64,000 nt of DNA from Planctomycetaceae bacterium. Its GTDB lineage: Bacteria; Planctomycetota; Planctomycetia; Planctomycetales; Planctomycetaceae. The translations under genes were made by a program, and so were the position numbers. This document shows positions 28,078-37,878 of the stretch, piece after piece. Positions within the stretch are counted from its first letter, which is position 1. Every line of letters begins with the position of its first letter. The notes under the pieces were generated by a model. The model searched no databases, was not told the origin of the DNA, and was given only the letters and a program-made list of their open reading frames with translations. The stretch is from the NCBI GenBank assembly GCA_018699955.1, contig JABISG010000147.1, forward strand, positions 1 through 64,000, given 5' to 3'.

Positions 28078-29067
28078 ATGCCGACGCAGCGAAGCAAACA
28101 GGAATCATGGTCCTTCCTTCACGTCAACGACAGTCACATGGGAACGGCGCGTTCGTATCGGTTTCGGCCGGCGGTTAATAAACGCTGGGCGGCGATCAAA
28201 CAGCAGATGGCGGCAACCGATGCCGAGTTCCTCCTTCACGGCGGCGATTTGACGCGCGATGGGGAAACACACGAGTTCGAGTATCTGCAGGCGCGCGAGG
28301 ACCTCGACACGCTGCCGTTTCCCTCGTTTGTCATTCCCGGCAACATGGACGTCGGCAACAAACACGCCGCCCAAAACGGTGCCAAACCGAAGTGGGACGA
28401 GCAGGGTTGGGGTTGGGATGATACCGACTGGAACATGTCCGAACGCCGCCTGAATCTGTTTGCATCGTACTTCGGGCCGACGCATTGGACGTTCAAGTAC
28501 CGCGATATTCGTTTCACCGGGTTTTACGCGGCCGTCGCCGGTTCGGGTCTGTCGCATGAAGAGCGATTGTGGCGGATGCTGGAACTTCTGCCGAAGTTAC
28601 CGCCCGCCAAACATCACGTCGCCATGATGCATTACTGGCCGTTCATCGAGCAGCCCGATGAACCCGCTTGGGATCTGACAATCGCCGAAGAGTACGACAA
28701 CTGGTATTTCTCCATCGACGCGCCGCATCGGCAACGGTTGTGGCAACTGTTACAGGATGCCGGTGTTGAGATCTTATTCTGCGGACACGTTCACACCGGC
28801 CGACCGATGCAGTTGATCGACGGCATTCGCCTGTATCGAACACCCGCCGCCGGCAACACGGCGCAAATGACGGATCGCTGGCCCGAAATCGAAACCCGGT
28901 TCGGATTCCACCGCTGTGAGGTGACCGATTCAGGAATCGATGTGCAGTTCGTTCTCGGTGACGATCAATGCGAAGAGTTCGACACCTTCGGCCCTTGGGG
29001 GCATCCGACGATTGCTGAACGGGACTACTCAGCCGCGCGCGAGAAACCGCCACTTGTACCAGAGTGA
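28078..29067 (+). CDS. cytoplasmic metallophosphoesterase
   Basis: A 329-residue calcineurin-like phosphoesterase without a signal peptide. Metal-binding blocks are NDSHMG (DxH), GGDLTRDG (GDxx), PGNMD, MHYWPF and GHVHTG. The third block is GNMD where the family usually has GNHD/E, so a metal-ligand or phosphate-contacting His is Met. Start chosen at 28078; upstream frame sequence is not protein-like. Substrate unknown. Confidence 0.78.
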   Translation: MPTQRSKQESWSFLHVNDSHMGTARSYRFRPAVNKRWAAIKQQMAATDAEFLLHGGDLTRDGETHEFEYLQAREDLDTLPFPSFVIPGNMDVGNKHAAQNGAKPKWDEQGWGWDDTDWNMSERRLNLFASYFGPTHWTFKYRDIRFTGFYAAVAGSGLSHEERLWRMLELLPKLPPAKHHVAMMHYWPFIEQPDEPAWDLTIAEEYDNWYFSIDAPHRQRLWQLLQDAGVEILFCGHVHTGRPMQLIDGIRLYRTPAAGNTAQMTDRWPEIETRFGFHRCEVTDSGIDVQFVLGDDQCEEFDTFGPWGHPTIAERDYSAAREKPPLVPE

Positions 29068-29133
29068 CGCGATGCTTCTCGCCCGCCTCGATCGTTTAGC
29101 CGCGACCCGCAGGGGAGCGCGACGCGTTAACCA

Positions 29134-30027
29134 CTACTCCGCGCGATTCAACAGGCCGCGGGCTTTCATCCATTCGCCCAATCGCAGATGCCAGGTTGAG
29201 ATCGGATTCGACGACGGGCGAATTCCGTATCCGTGTCCGCCGGTCGAGTAGATGTGTGCCTCGGCCGGTACGCCGGCTTGCTTGAACTGCGCCAACAGCA
29301 TTCCCGCCTGGACACCGCGGAACGTGTCGTCGAGAGTGACCGCCATAAACGTCGGCGGCGTCTCTTTGGTGATTCTCACCAGCGATCCGATTTCCGCCCG
29401 GTTGTCTTTGTAATCGTTGCCCAGGTAAGCGGCATAGATGGGACACATGAAGTCGGGACGAGCGCTGAGTTCGTCCGCCTCATCGACACGGTCGTAGGTT
29501 TTGTCGTTGTAGTGCGTGCCGGCCATGACGGTCAAATGTCCGCCAGCGGAGAATCCGAGAATCCCGATGCGATTGGAATCGACTCCCCAGTCGGCGGCAT
29601 TTCTTCGCATGATGCGGATGGCACGCTGTGCATCTTGTAGCGGTTCCCAGTGCGGCCGTTTTGGGTCGCGGCGGGGAACCCGGTACTTCAGAACGACGGC
29701 AGTCACTCCAATGGAGTTGAACCACTCGGCGACTTCCAGGCCTTCCTTCGGCCAGGCGAGAATGTTGTATCCGCCGCCGGGACAGATCACGATGCCACAA
29801 CCATTGGCCGTCTTGGCCGGCGCGCGATACAGCGTCAGCGTCGGTGAATCGACGTACGTGATTCGCTCGGCTGTCTGTTTGGCCAACAGACTCCTGGCAT
29901 GTGCCGCATCGATCGGCCGGGCATCCTTGGGAAGTCCGTTTGGCCAGAGCGTGACGACCGGCTTCTCTGCCGCGAGAGCCGACGTAGACATCGCCACAAT
30001 TAACGCGACGCAGGTGGTTTTCATCAT
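29134..30027 (-). CDS. secreted alpha/beta hydrolase (esterase/BD-FAE type)
   Basis: A 297-residue exported serine hydrolase. Signal peptide residues 1-19 (ALAA). The oxyanion region ICPGGGYN, the nucleophile elbow GFSAGG, and late Asp (LDDTF) and His (GGHGYG) complete a catalytic triad. The layout matches acetyl-xylan/feruloyl-type esterases that planctomycetes use on polysaccharides. Two ATGs stand together; GAGGA six bases before the first supports 30027. Confidence 0.85.
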   Translation of the reverse strand: MMKTTCVALIVAMSTSALAAEKPVVTLWPNGLPKDARPIDAAHARSLLAKQTAERITYVDSPTLTLYRAPAKTANGCGIVICPGGGYNILAWPKEGLEVAEWFNSIGVTAVVLKYRVPRRDPKRPHWEPLQDAQRAIRIMRRNAADWGVDSNRIGILGFSAGGHLTVMAGTHYNDKTYDRVDEADELSARPDFMCPIYAAYLGNDYKDNRAEIGSLVRITKETPPTFMAVTLDDTFRGVQAGMLLAQFKQAGVPAEAHIYSTGGHGYGIRPSSNPISTWHLRLGEWMKARGLLNRAE

Positions 30028-30310
30028 TTCAATTCCTCGCGCATTGGAACGCATAGTTGATGGATCGGTTTACAGTTTTTTCGCTGTTGTTGTCGCCAGG
30101 CAGACGGATCACCCGTTGCAATTGAGGCGATGCCAACGGCCGTCAGCAGAGTTCAACAGACTGATGAATCGATATTACCCTATTGTTGGCCCCGTTGCGA
30201 TAATGCACGAACGCAGAGGATAGGCTGTTCTTCTCTGCGGCGCAACTGGTTTGATGTTAACGTGTTGCGGGAAATCTGTTGGCAGCTGAAGCGGGTTGGA
30301 CGCGCACATG

Positions 30311-30338
30311 TTGGCAAATTCTGATGGATTGCTATAAT
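30311..30338 (+). promoter_or_regulatory. sigma-70-like promoter of the DUF6655 gene
   Basis: TTGGCA at 30311-30316, a 16-base spacer, and TATAAT at 30333-30338, close to the vegetative consensus. The start of transcription would be about 30345, giving an 86-base leader to the ATG at 30431. The rest of the 403-base gap between 30027 and 30431 shows no gene. Confidence 0.7.
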
Positions 30339-30430
30339 CTCCCGCTCGTTACTCACCTCTCACACTTCAATTCCCATTCCATTTCGATTCCTGCCAACTT
30401 CCGAGTTTCGGCTGCTCGGGCGTCTGCGCA

Positions 30431-31474
30431 ATGAATCGGCGAGGCACTCCGTTGATTGTTTTCTCGCGGCTCAATTTTCGATTGATCCCCTTGCTCGGGT
30501 TACTGTTGTTTCCGGTTTTCTGCTGCGGTTGCGGTACGATGATCAGCCAGTCGGCCACCGAACATCTGCTGCTCTCCGACGCGGTCGATCGGTCGATCGA
30601 GGAGATCGACTTCGGCACTCTGTCGGGAGAGAAAGTCTTTTTCGACACAAAATACATTCGCGCGGTGAAAGGAATCGGGTTTGTGAACTCCGATTATTTT
30701 ATCAGCTCACTACGGCAGCAGATGGTCGCCGCAAACTGCCGGTTGCAAGACAAGATGGAAGAGGCCGACTTCGTCATCGAAGCGCGAATCGGAGTGTTGG
30801 GGTCGAATTCGCACGATGTCACATACGGTTTACCTCAGAATACTTCTGTAACGAGTGCGCTCAACACTGCGGCAGCCGTCATGCCGACCATGCCAGCGAT
30901 TCCGCCGCTTCCGGAACTGTCGCTGGCCAAGAAACATAGCCAGATGTCGGCGGCCAAAGTGGCGTTGTTTGCGTACAACGTAAAAACCCGGCAGCCGGTT
31001 TGGCAGTCGGGCAATTCGGCAGCTTCGAGTAGAGCAAGTAACACCTGGGTTCTCGGTGCCGGCCCCTTTCAACGTGGAAACATCTACAAAGATCGCACGT
31101 TCAGGGCCTCCAAAGTCCGACTCTACTGGCCTTGGAGAAAGAAGCCGACGCCATCGACAATTCCTGTCAATTACACTGATAAGCACGTCTTCTTGCGCAC
31201 AGATAAAAAGCCGAAACCTGTTCAACCGGAAAAGTTGCCGACAAAGAAAGACGAACCCAAAGCAGGGAAGTCGGTTGCGGCCAAGCCGAAGGAAAAAGAA
31301 CAAGAGCCGAAGAAAGAAGAACAGAAGGATGACAAGAAGGGGCAAACGGCTTCTAAACCCAAACTGTCACCCTCAGTTCCCAATGATCAGAAGTTGCTTT
31401 GGCAAGGGCCTGAACTGATGATTGAGCGAGAAGCGGCAGCGAAGAAAGCCGAGGCTGAGACGCCAAAGAAGTGA
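30431..31474 (+). CDS. DUF6655 family secreted/lipoprotein-like protein
   Basis: A 347-residue protein with an N-terminal hydrophobic stretch (residues 15-31) followed by CCGCG, which may be a lipoprotein cysteine (Cys34). The middle, with FFDTKYIRAVKGIGFVNSDYFISSL and ADFVIEARIGVLG, matches a planctomycete family called DUF6655, of unknown role. After about residue 240 the chain is a Lys/Pro/Glu-rich low-complexity tail. A near-consensus promoter lies 93 bases upstream. Confidence 0.7.
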   Translation: MNRRGTPLIVFSRLNFRLIPLLGLLLFPVFCCGCGTMISQSATEHLLLSDAVDRSIEEIDFGTLSGEKVFFDTKYIRAVKGIGFVNSDYFISSLRQQMVAANCRLQDKMEEADFVIEARIGVLGSNSHDVTYGLPQNTSVTSALNTAAAVMPTMPAIPPLPELSLAKKHSQMSAAKVALFAYNVKTRQPVWQSGNSAASSRASNTWVLGAGPFQRGNIYKDRTFRASKVRLYWPWRKKPTPSTIPVNYTDKHVFLRTDKKPKPVQPEKLPTKKDEPKAGKSVAAKPKEKEQEPKKEEQKDDKKGQTASKPKLSPSVPNDQKLLWQGPELMIEREAAAKKAEAETPKK

Positions 31475-31655
31475 GCGATCGCGCAGACTGAAGATACTTT
31501 CGTTTGCAGAGAGTATTGTGAAGTCGTACAGTGGCGTACTGCTGAAGGTATTCCAGCAAAGAGTGGTTTCGACCTGCCGTCGAAGGCCGAGCTGGAATCA
31601 AAACGCAGTTTGAGTACGCAATCGTTTCACAACCTGAATCTGGCGGACCCCGAAT

Positions 31656-32537
31656 ATGAATTCCCGCTTCCCGTTCTTCTTGACTTTTACCATTTTCTTC
31701 TCTTTCGCCACTGTGGGTCAGGCCGAGAAGGTCAAACGCAATATCCCCTACGCCGAGCCTGCGCACGAACGGCACGTGCTCGACATCTACACGCCCGAAA
31801 AATCCACAGAGAAATCCCTGCCTGTGGTCTTCTGGATTCATGGCGGCGGATGGCAGACGGGAGACAAGTCGAGCGTGCAAATCAAGCCGCGCGTGTTCAC
31901 TGAGCGCGGCTTTGTGTTTGTCTCAACAAACTACCGGCTGCTTCCTGACGTGGAAATGGGCGTACTGACTCGCGACGTCGCTAAGTCGCTGGGGTGGGTC
32001 CACAAGAATATCGCCGAATACGGAGGTGACCCGAAGCGGATCTTCGTCATGGGACATTCGGCCGGCGCCCAGCTTGCGGCCCTGCTTTGCACCGACGATC
32101 GCTACCTGGAAGCGGAAGGCGTCCCGTTCGACGTTCTTAGGGGATGCGTCCCCGTGGATGGAGACACGTTCGATTTGCCGGCGATCATCATGACGGCCGA
32201 GTTTCGCCAGACGGTTCACGGCCTGCCGCTCCCCAAGTTTGGCCACCGTGTCAAGTTCGGCAACGATCCGAAAAAGCACATTGATTTTTCAGCTGTCACA
32301 CACGTTGCCAAAGGGAAGGGCATCCCGCCATTTCTCATTCTCCATGTGGCCGGCCATCCCAACACCGCCGCACAAGCCCGACGCCTCGGCATGGTCCTGA
32401 AGGATTCCGAGATTCCAACCACGGTGTACGGAGCGCGGGAAACAACCCACAACAAACTCAACAACGACCTCGGCCTGCCCGACGACCCCGCCACCAAGCT
32501 GTTGTTTGATTTCGTCGACAAATGGCGGAAGAAGTGA
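31656..32537 (+). CDS. secreted alpha/beta hydrolase (carboxylesterase type)
   Basis: A 293-residue exported esterase. The signal peptide ends near residue 22 (GQAE). Oxyanion motif HGGGW, nucleophile elbow GHSAG, and a late ARETTHNK segment supply the expected family blocks. It belongs to the BD-FAE/alpha-beta hydrolase 3 group. A 181-base gap separates it from the DUF6655 gene on the same strand; it is 42 bases upstream of the next gene. Confidence 0.87.
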   Translation: MNSRFPFFLTFTIFFSFATVGQAEKVKRNIPYAEPAHERHVLDIYTPEKSTEKSLPVVFWIHGGGWQTGDKSSVQIKPRVFTERGFVFVSTNYRLLPDVEMGVLTRDVAKSLGWVHKNIAEYGGDPKRIFVMGHSAGAQLAALLCTDDRYLEAEGVPFDVLRGCVPVDGDTFDLPAIIMTAEFRQTVHGLPLPKFGHRVKFGNDPKKHIDFSAVTHVAKGKGIPPFLILHVAGHPNTAAQARRLGMVLKDSEIPTTVYGARETTHNKLNNDLGLPDDPATKLLFDFVDKWRKK

Positions 32538-32578
32538 TCGAGCTTTGATAGTTAGAACCACCGTTGGGCGAACCAACA

Positions 32579-33241
32579 ATGTCGAACATTCCGTCCAGAC
32601 GGGGGAGCGTCGGCGCATTGACAGCGTCAGGAGCCGCTCTCGTGCTGGCCGCATTCGTGTTCACTTCACCTCCTACAGCGATGCTGGATGAGGATGTCAT
32701 CACATCAGACGACAAGTTGATCATTGAAAGCTCTGTTCTCCTGCTGCTCGCCGATGAACGTCAAAGTTCCGGATGGAGACACAAGTTCGATGCTCTGCTT
32801 GATTTCAATACATCGACTGACATTGGTTGGGTATGGTCCACCGGCATCGACTATGATCGTAAAACAGGTTCGATCAATGGCTATCGCATTCCAGATGAAA
32901 TCGAACGTCATCTGAAGCGTCGCAATCAAAGGTCATGTCGTCTCCGATTTCGGCCTCGTGATAATCGAATCCGTCTTTGCGATCTTGAATCTGAGTTGTT
33001 CAACCCACCCGGCCCGCGCACGCGGTTCCCGCGTATGCCGATCACTGAAATGGTCGAGCGTTTCCCCGGTTGCCGACATTGGGTTCAGGTCAGTCTGCCG
33101 GGATATTCGTCCGATGGGACGCAGGCCATAGTGCAACTCCACTTCGGCCCCGACATGCATGGGGCGTTTGCACGGTATTGGTTTCATCGTGTGAATGGTC
33201 AATGGCGACTCAAGGCTCAGCAGTGCGTCCATATGAATTAG
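32579..33241 (+). CDS. hypothetical protein, possibly exported
   Basis: A 220-residue protein. Residues about 12-33 are hydrophobic and could be a signal or anchor. The rest is a mixed alpha/beta sequence with an Arg-rich middle (HLKRRNQRSCRLRFRPR) and a closing WHRVNGQWRL-like strand pattern. No family recognised. It follows the hydrolase gene by 42 bases and may be cotranscribed. The tRNA-Ser gene lies 230 bases downstream. Confidence 0.5.
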   Translation: MSNIPSRRGSVGALTASGAALVLAAFVFTSPPTAMLDEDVITSDDKLIIESSVLLLLADERQSSGWRHKFDALLDFNTSTDIGWVWSTGIDYDRKTGSINGYRIPDEIERHLKRRNQRSCRLRFRPRDNRIRLCDLESELFNPPGPRTRFPRMPITEMVERFPGCRHWVQVSLPGYSSDGTQAIVQLHFGPDMHGAFARYWFHRVNGQWRLKAQQCVHMN

Positions 33242-33471
33242 GCTGCTCGTTCGACAGGCCACAAAGCTGCAGCGTTCGGCATCCCGGCCGAATCCGTTGG
33301 AAAACATTGTTGCGCTTCTGAGGCTTGCTCGCGCGGCGTGATTTGGTAGACTTCACCCTCGCCACCGCCTTTCCGGTCAAACGGGGAGGTGGTGACGCGA
33401 CACCGGACGGGTTTCAGTGGAGCCTGAACGGACATGAAGACACAGTGAAGTGAGGCAGTAAAACACGATCC

Positions 33472-33560
33472 GGAGAGATGGCAGAGTGGCCGAATGCGCA
33501 GCATTGCTAATGCTGTGTTCGGGTCAAACCGGACCGCGGGTTCGAATCCCGCTCTCTCCG
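33472..33560 (+). tRNA. tRNA-Ser (anticodon GCU)
   Basis: The acceptor GGAGAGA pairs with TCTCTCC, and G is the discriminator at 33560. The anticodon arm is CAGCA-TTGCTAA-TGCTG, anticodon GCT. A long variable arm (GTTCGGG..CCGGAC) marks a class II tRNA. The T arm is GCGGG-TTCGAATC-CCGC. CCA is not encoded. A rho-independent terminator follows ten bases later. Confidence 0.96.
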
Positions 33561-33569
33561 CTCGAATTA

Positions 33570-33602
33570 GGACTTACGGCGATTTGCCGTGAGTCCTTTT
33601 TC
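33570..33602 (+). terminator. rho-independent terminator of tRNA-Ser
   Basis: An 11-bp stem GGACTTACGGC/GCCGTGAGTCC (one G.T pair), loop GATTT, followed by TTTTT. Its position nine bases after the tRNA fits the end of the transcript. Confidence 0.9.
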
Positions 33603-33653
33603 AATGGGAGTCAATTCATCGCGACAGTTTTTCCGCTCCGGTGTATCCGTTTG

Positions 33654-34235
33654 TTATGTTGCGTCTTCCGTGTACTCTCTTCCCGGGGACATTTTGAGGA
33701 ATCCTTCCAACCAATAGGTGCTTCTTGAGGATATAAGCGCACCCGGGAAAATTGAACCATCGGCAGTCTTACAAGGGAAAATACCAACGTATGAATCAGC
33801 GTCCTCTGGTATCGGTGGAAGCGTCCTTTGTGCGTTGTTTTGTATGTATGCGATATCGCCACTCACGATTTCACAAAGTGCGATTCCATGCTTTTTCGCA
33901 TATTCTTCAGCTCCAGATTGGAATGAGGCTGTTGCGATTACGAATCCTTTTTGTGCGCCGACCGATTCCTTTTTGGATTTAAGCGTTTGAATCACGTCCC
34001 TCTTGATTGGGTTCTTGTGTTTCTTGCATTCACAGACCACGAGGAATTTCGCACCACCAAACGCGGTGAAGCGAATCGTTACGTCAAATTTGAATTCGCC
34101 ATCCATTCCCTCGACAGAATCAAGGTGTTCAGCCGAGAATTCATCAAGTCTTTCAGCGAACGATTCAAACCATGCCTTCACAGTCAGCTCGAACTCCTCA
34201 GGTGTGATTTCGTCGCGACTGGGGAAGTGTTTCAT
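33654..34235 (-). CDS. Mrr-like type IV restriction endonuclease domain protein
   Basis: A 193-residue protein with a restriction endonuclease fold. Catalytic residues fit the D..ExK pattern: Asp51 in EFKFDVTIRF and Glu69-Cys70-Lys71 in VVCECKKHKN, followed by KRDVIQTLKSKKESVGAQKG and VIATASFQSGAEEYAKKHGI, as in Mrr_cat domains that cut methylated DNA. The Mrr N-terminal winged helix is absent. It stands alone with no methylase next to it, 94 bases past tRNA-Ser on the opposite strand. By eye it is less GC-rich than its surroundings. Confidence 0.82.
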   Translation of the reverse strand: MKHFPSRDEITPEEFELTVKAWFESFAERLDEFSAEHLDSVEGMDGEFKFDVTIRFTAFGGAKFLVVCECKKHKNPIKRDVIQTLKSKKESVGAQKGFVIATASFQSGAEEYAKKHGIALCEIVSGDIAYIQNNAQRTLPPIPEDADSYVGIFPCKTADGSIFPGALISSRSTYWLEGFLKMSPGREYTEDAT

Positions 34236-34272
34236 CGATCAAGCAAAAAAACTAACTGTGTATCAGCACCAA

Positions 34273-34302
34273 TTCCGAATAACGTGCGGACGTTATTCGG
34301 AA
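34273..34302. terminator. 13-bp perfect inverted repeat
   Basis: TTCCGAATAACGT/ACGTTATTCGGAA with loop GCGG, in the gap between the Mrr-like gene start (34235) and the STAS gene stop (34432). It could end STAS transcription, or be an operator-like dyad of the nuclease gene, as it lies 38 bases before its start. Confidence 0.55.
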
Positions 34303-34431
34303 ACGAATTCGTCGAAATCCGCCGGAGAACGGATGCCTCATCCGCGCCGACCGAGAACGTAAGTATAGATCGTCGCCGGTCGAATGTCACCGAGGCCGAG
34401 CTGCCCCAGGCCGAAGTGCAAGCCACCAGCG

Positions 34432-34764
34432 TTACTCGATGTGGTCGAGGCCTTCTCGTACGTCGAGCAATGCGTCGAGGTGCGTTGTCTTCAGGACACC
34501 CTGCATGTCGTCGGCCGCGTGGTAGATGTGGACCTCGATGCCTTGCTGTTGCACCGATGCCAGGATTCCGAGTACCCAACTGGAGACGACTCCGACTTCC
34601 GCCAGATCGACAACCAGCAGCTGGCAAACGTCCGAGCCGACCAACGCGAGCAGTCGGTCCAAGCATTCATCGACGGAACGCGGTTCCGACAAGTGCTTTC
34701 CCTGAAAGCCGACAATTGTCAGCGGGCCGGTTTTATAAACGTGGAAGAATTCTGGGTTTGCCAT
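34432..34764 (-). CDS. STAS-domain protein (anti-sigma factor antagonist-like)
   Basis: A 110-residue single-domain protein. The fold follows STAS: strand FHVYKTGPLTIVGF, LLVVDLAEVGVVSSWVLGIL with the VD..v..s.s..lg pattern around the phosphorylatable Ser pair, and an HIYHAADDMQGVL segment. Such proteins bind anti-sigma factors or act in stressosome-like switches. The ATG at 34764 follows AGGTG; a TTG five codons earlier is less likely. No sigma or kinase partner is adjacent. Confidence 0.75.
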   Translation of the reverse strand: MANPEFFHVYKTGPLTIVGFQGKHLSEPRSVDECLDRLLALVGSDVCQLLVVDLAEVGVVSSWVLGILASVQQQGIEVHIYHAADDMQGVLKTTHLDALLDVREGLDHIE

Positions 34765-35207
34765 TTTATCACCTGTCAAACTCGAACCGGTGAGTCATTC
34801 GATTGACGATTTTTCTCAGCGCCCTCATCGTCCCGCCTTCGGACGACGATCATTCGTATGGTCTTGAGGCGTGTCGCAGACGAAAATGTATCGCCTGAGT
34901 CGAGACAGTGGCCCTCACATTTCAGAAAGACGGCCTTGTAAATCACGCTTGATCAACAGGAGACGATCGCAAGCAAGGCAGCGCGCGCGAACCCCATTCG
35001 GTAACCGATGGGCAGCCAGCAACTCGGCGTGCGAAAGTCCAGCGTGGAGACGTCGAGTGCTTATTGGTATAACGCAGCTTAGTCCGATTGGATCACTGAT
35101 ACCACCGTTTCGTGGTCGGATTTGCGTCAATTCTGTATCCGGCGGTATTTTCTGCTCCCGTCTCTAAAATGACTTGAAACCCGACTAGCCTGCTAACACG
35201 ATCGTCC
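34765..35207. other. 443-base gap between STAS gene and uvrA
   Basis: Divergent gap that must hold the promoters of the STAS gene and uvrA. A minus-strand frame of about 70 codons (34915-35130) has a CLAC pair but no supporting family features or start signal. No perfect LexA-like box was identified by eye. Confidence 0.4.
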
Positions 35208-37850
35208 ATGCCGGATTTGAGAAACTCCACCCCAGCGCCGGTTCTTCCCATCAATGCCGACGAAGCGATCCTCGTCCGCGGAGTGCGGGTGAACAACCTG
35301 AAGAATATCGATGTTGATATCCCGCACAATCAACTCGTCGTGCTGAGTGGAGTCAGCGGCAGCGGAAAGAGTTCATTGGCGTTCGACACGCTGTTTGCCG
35401 AAGGACAGCGGCGGTACCTTGAGAGTCTATCGACGTACACGCGGCAGTTTCTCGATCAATTGGAGCGGCCCGACGTCGATACGATCAGTGGTCTTCCCCC
35501 GACCATCAGTATCGATCAAAAAACCGGTTCGGTCCGTCCCCGCAGCACGCTGGCCACCACCACTCAAATTTATGATTACCTTCGATTGCTGTATGCACGG
35601 GCCGGTCAGGCACATTGCCCGCAGTGCGGAGTCGCCGTCTCGCGGCAAACCTCACAGCAAATCGTCGATCGCATTCTCGAACTCGAAGAGCGGCGGAAAG
35701 TGATGATTCTCGCGCCAATGGTGCGCGGACGCAAAGGGCAACACAGGGGAGTGTTCGAGAAAATCAGCCGCGAAGGTTTCGTTCGCGCACGTGTGAACAG
35801 CGAAGTCATCGATGCCGCCGATCCACCCGAATTGAGTCGCGGCAAGACACACCATATCGAAGCGGTTGTCGACCGGATAATTATCAAGGAAGGCATTCGT
35901 CCGCGATTGCAGGAGTCGGTCGATCTGGCTCTCTCGCACGGGCAGGGGGCGTGCCTGGTGAGTTTTCGCGACGGAGAAACGTGGCATGATCGACTTTATA
36001 GCGAGCGATTTGTCTGCGTCGAGTGTGGGGAAAGTTTTGCCGAATTGGAGCCGCGCACATTCAGCTTCAACAGCCCTTACGGTGCATGTCCGGAGTGCGA
36101 AGGGCTGGGCAAGGTGCAGGCAGATGACGCCGACGGGAAAACGAGTGGCGACATCGACGAGCAACAGGTTTGCAAGGAATGCAACGGCAGCCGACTGAAC
36201 CCGTTTGCGCGGTCCGTCACATTCGGTGGTGTGCGACTGCACGAATTAACGGCGTTATCGGTCGCCGAGGCAAGCGTAGTGATTGGCAGGATACAGAAAG
36301 AGTTGCACGCAAATGCCGAGTACGGTTCACTCACTCCGGAAGGCAGGTTGGCGGCCGAAAGAACGTTACCGGAAATCGCTTCGAGACTTGGTTTCTTAGA
36401 GAAGGTCGGGCTGGAATATCTTTCGCTCGACCGCACGACGCAGACACTTTCGGGCGGTGAATTTCAACGGGCGCGGCTTGCGGCCGGGCTTGGCTCCGGT
36501 TTAACCGGCGTCTGTTACATTCTGGATGAACCGACCGTCGGCCTGCATGCCCGCGACAGCGAGCGGCTGATTCTCGTGTTGGAGGAACTGCGCGAGCAGG
36601 GGAGCAGCCTCATCGTCGTCGAACACGACGAAGAACTGATGCGGCGGGCCGACTATCTCATCGACATCGGACCCGGTGCTGGAACGGATGGCGGAGAAGT
36701 CGTCGCGGCCGGGACGCCGGACGAAGTCGCCGCACAAGCAGATTCGGCGACGGCTCGATTCCTGCGCGATGGTTCGCCGGTGGCTACGGAGGATCGGCGA
36801 GCCATTGATCACGAACATGCGTTGTCGATTTACGGTGCGCGGCTGCACAATCTTCGCGATGTCGACGTAGAGATTCCACTGGGCGCATTGGTCTGCGTTA
36901 CGGGCGTCAGCGGATCGGGGAAGAGTTCGCTATTCACGCAAACGCTTGTTCCCGCTCTGAAATTGGCAGTCGCCGGTAAGCCGATCAGCGGACCGTTTGA
37001 GCGTCTGGAAGGCGTCGAGAACTTCACGCGAATTGTGGAGATCGATCAGAAGCCGATCGGTCGTTCCGGGCGATCAAACGCGGCAACCTACACGGGCCTT
37101 TGGAACGAAATCCGCAAGTTGTACGCGCGGACTCGCGATGCCCGGCTGCGGGGTTACAAGGCCCGTCGATTCAGCTTCAATGCACGCGAGGGGCGTTGTG
37201 ATCACTGCAAAGGAACGGGAGCCGACCGCATCGAAATGCAGTTCCTGCCCGATTTGTTCGTCACTTGCCCGGTTTGCAAAGGAGATCGGTTCAACCGACA
37301 AACACTTTCCATTCGTTTCGCCGGCATGAATCTGGCCGACGTGCTGCGGCTGAAAGTCAGCGATGCGTTGCAGCGATTTGAAAACGTACCGAAATTGCAT
37401 TCGTTGCTTCAAACCCTCGACGATGTGGGCTTGGGATATCTCGAACTGGGGCAGTCATCGTTGACACTTTCCGGCGGTGAGGCGCAGCGCATCAAACTGG
37501 CCGGCGAACTGACGCTGACGGCCCACACGCCCACGCTCGTCTTGCTCGATGAACCAACCACCGGGCTGCATCCCGTCGAGACGGCACGGCTGATCGCGAC
37601 GCTGCAACGGCTCGTCGAGCAGGGCAGCAGCGTCGTGGTGATCGAGCATCAGCTTGATGTCATCGCCGCCGCCGACTGGGTGATCGACATGGGACCCGAA
37701 GGCGGAGCCGGCGGCGGCCAATTGGTGGCCGCCGGGACGCCAGAAGAGATCGCAGCCATCACGGAAGGCCACACCGGAACCGCACTGCGTCGGCATCTTG
37801 CGCGGGACGACAAAATTCCGCCGACTAAAACCACATCACCGACGTCGTGA
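35208..37850 (+). CDS. uvrA: excinuclease ABC subunit A (UvrA)
   Basis: An 880-residue DNA damage recognition ATPase of nucleotide excision repair. Two ABC modules are complete: Walker A GVSGSGKSS near residues 48-56 and again near 566-574, signature LSGGE near 414 and 754, and Walker B (ILDEPTVGLH, LLDEPTTGLH). Zinc sites include CPQC at 137, CVEC/CPEC in the middle and CDHC/CPVC near the end. The UvrB-binding region (ILAPMVRGRKG and onward) is present. It is slightly shorter than the usual 940 residues. Its stop faces that of an alkyltransferase-like gene 93 bases away. Confidence 0.93.
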   Translation: MPDLRNSTPAPVLPINADEAILVRGVRVNNLKNIDVDIPHNQLVVLSGVSGSGKSSLAFDTLFAEGQRRYLESLSTYTRQFLDQLERPDVDTISGLPPTISIDQKTGSVRPRSTLATTTQIYDYLRLLYARAGQAHCPQCGVAVSRQTSQQIVDRILELEERRKVMILAPMVRGRKGQHRGVFEKISREGFVRARVNSEVIDAADPPELSRGKTHHIEAVVDRIIIKEGIRPRLQESVDLALSHGQGACLVSFRDGETWHDRLYSERFVCVECGESFAELEPRTFSFNSPYGACPECEGLGKVQADDADGKTSGDIDEQQVCKECNGSRLNPFARSVTFGGVRLHELTALSVAEASVVIGRIQKELHANAEYGSLTPEGRLAAERTLPEIASRLGFLEKVGLEYLSLDRTTQTLSGGEFQRARLAAGLGSGLTGVCYILDEPTVGLHARDSERLILVLEELREQGSSLIVVEHDEELMRRADYLIDIGPGAGTDGGEVVAAGTPDEVAAQADSATARFLRDGSPVATEDRRAIDHEHALSIYGARLHNLRDVDVEIPLGALVCVTGVSGSGKSSLFTQTLVPALKLAVAGKPISGPFERLEGVENFTRIVEIDQKPIGRSGRSNAATYTGLWNEIRKLYARTRDARLRGYKARRFSFNAREGRCDHCKGTGADRIEMQFLPDLFVTCPVCKGDRFNRQTLSIRFAGMNLADVLRLKVSDALQRFENVPKLHSLLQTLDDVGLGYLELGQSSLTLSGGEAQRIKLAGELTLTAHTPTLVLLDEPTTGLHPVETARLIATLQRLVEQGSSVVVIEHQLDVIAAADWVIDMGPEGGAGGGQLVAAGTPEEIAAITEGHTGTALRRHLARDDKIPPTKTTSPTS

Positions 37851-37878
37851 TTCGATCAGGAAATCGCCCCTCAGTTAA

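Noticed and set aside
34232-34666. 144-codon minus-strand frame over the STAS gene
   Set aside because: Its composition (Arg/Gly/Pro-rich) and lack of motifs contrast with the well-formed STAS domain in another frame.
34915-35130. Minus-strand frame upstream of uvrA with CLAC
   Set aside because: Only one CxxC pair, no ribosome binding site, no recognisable domain.
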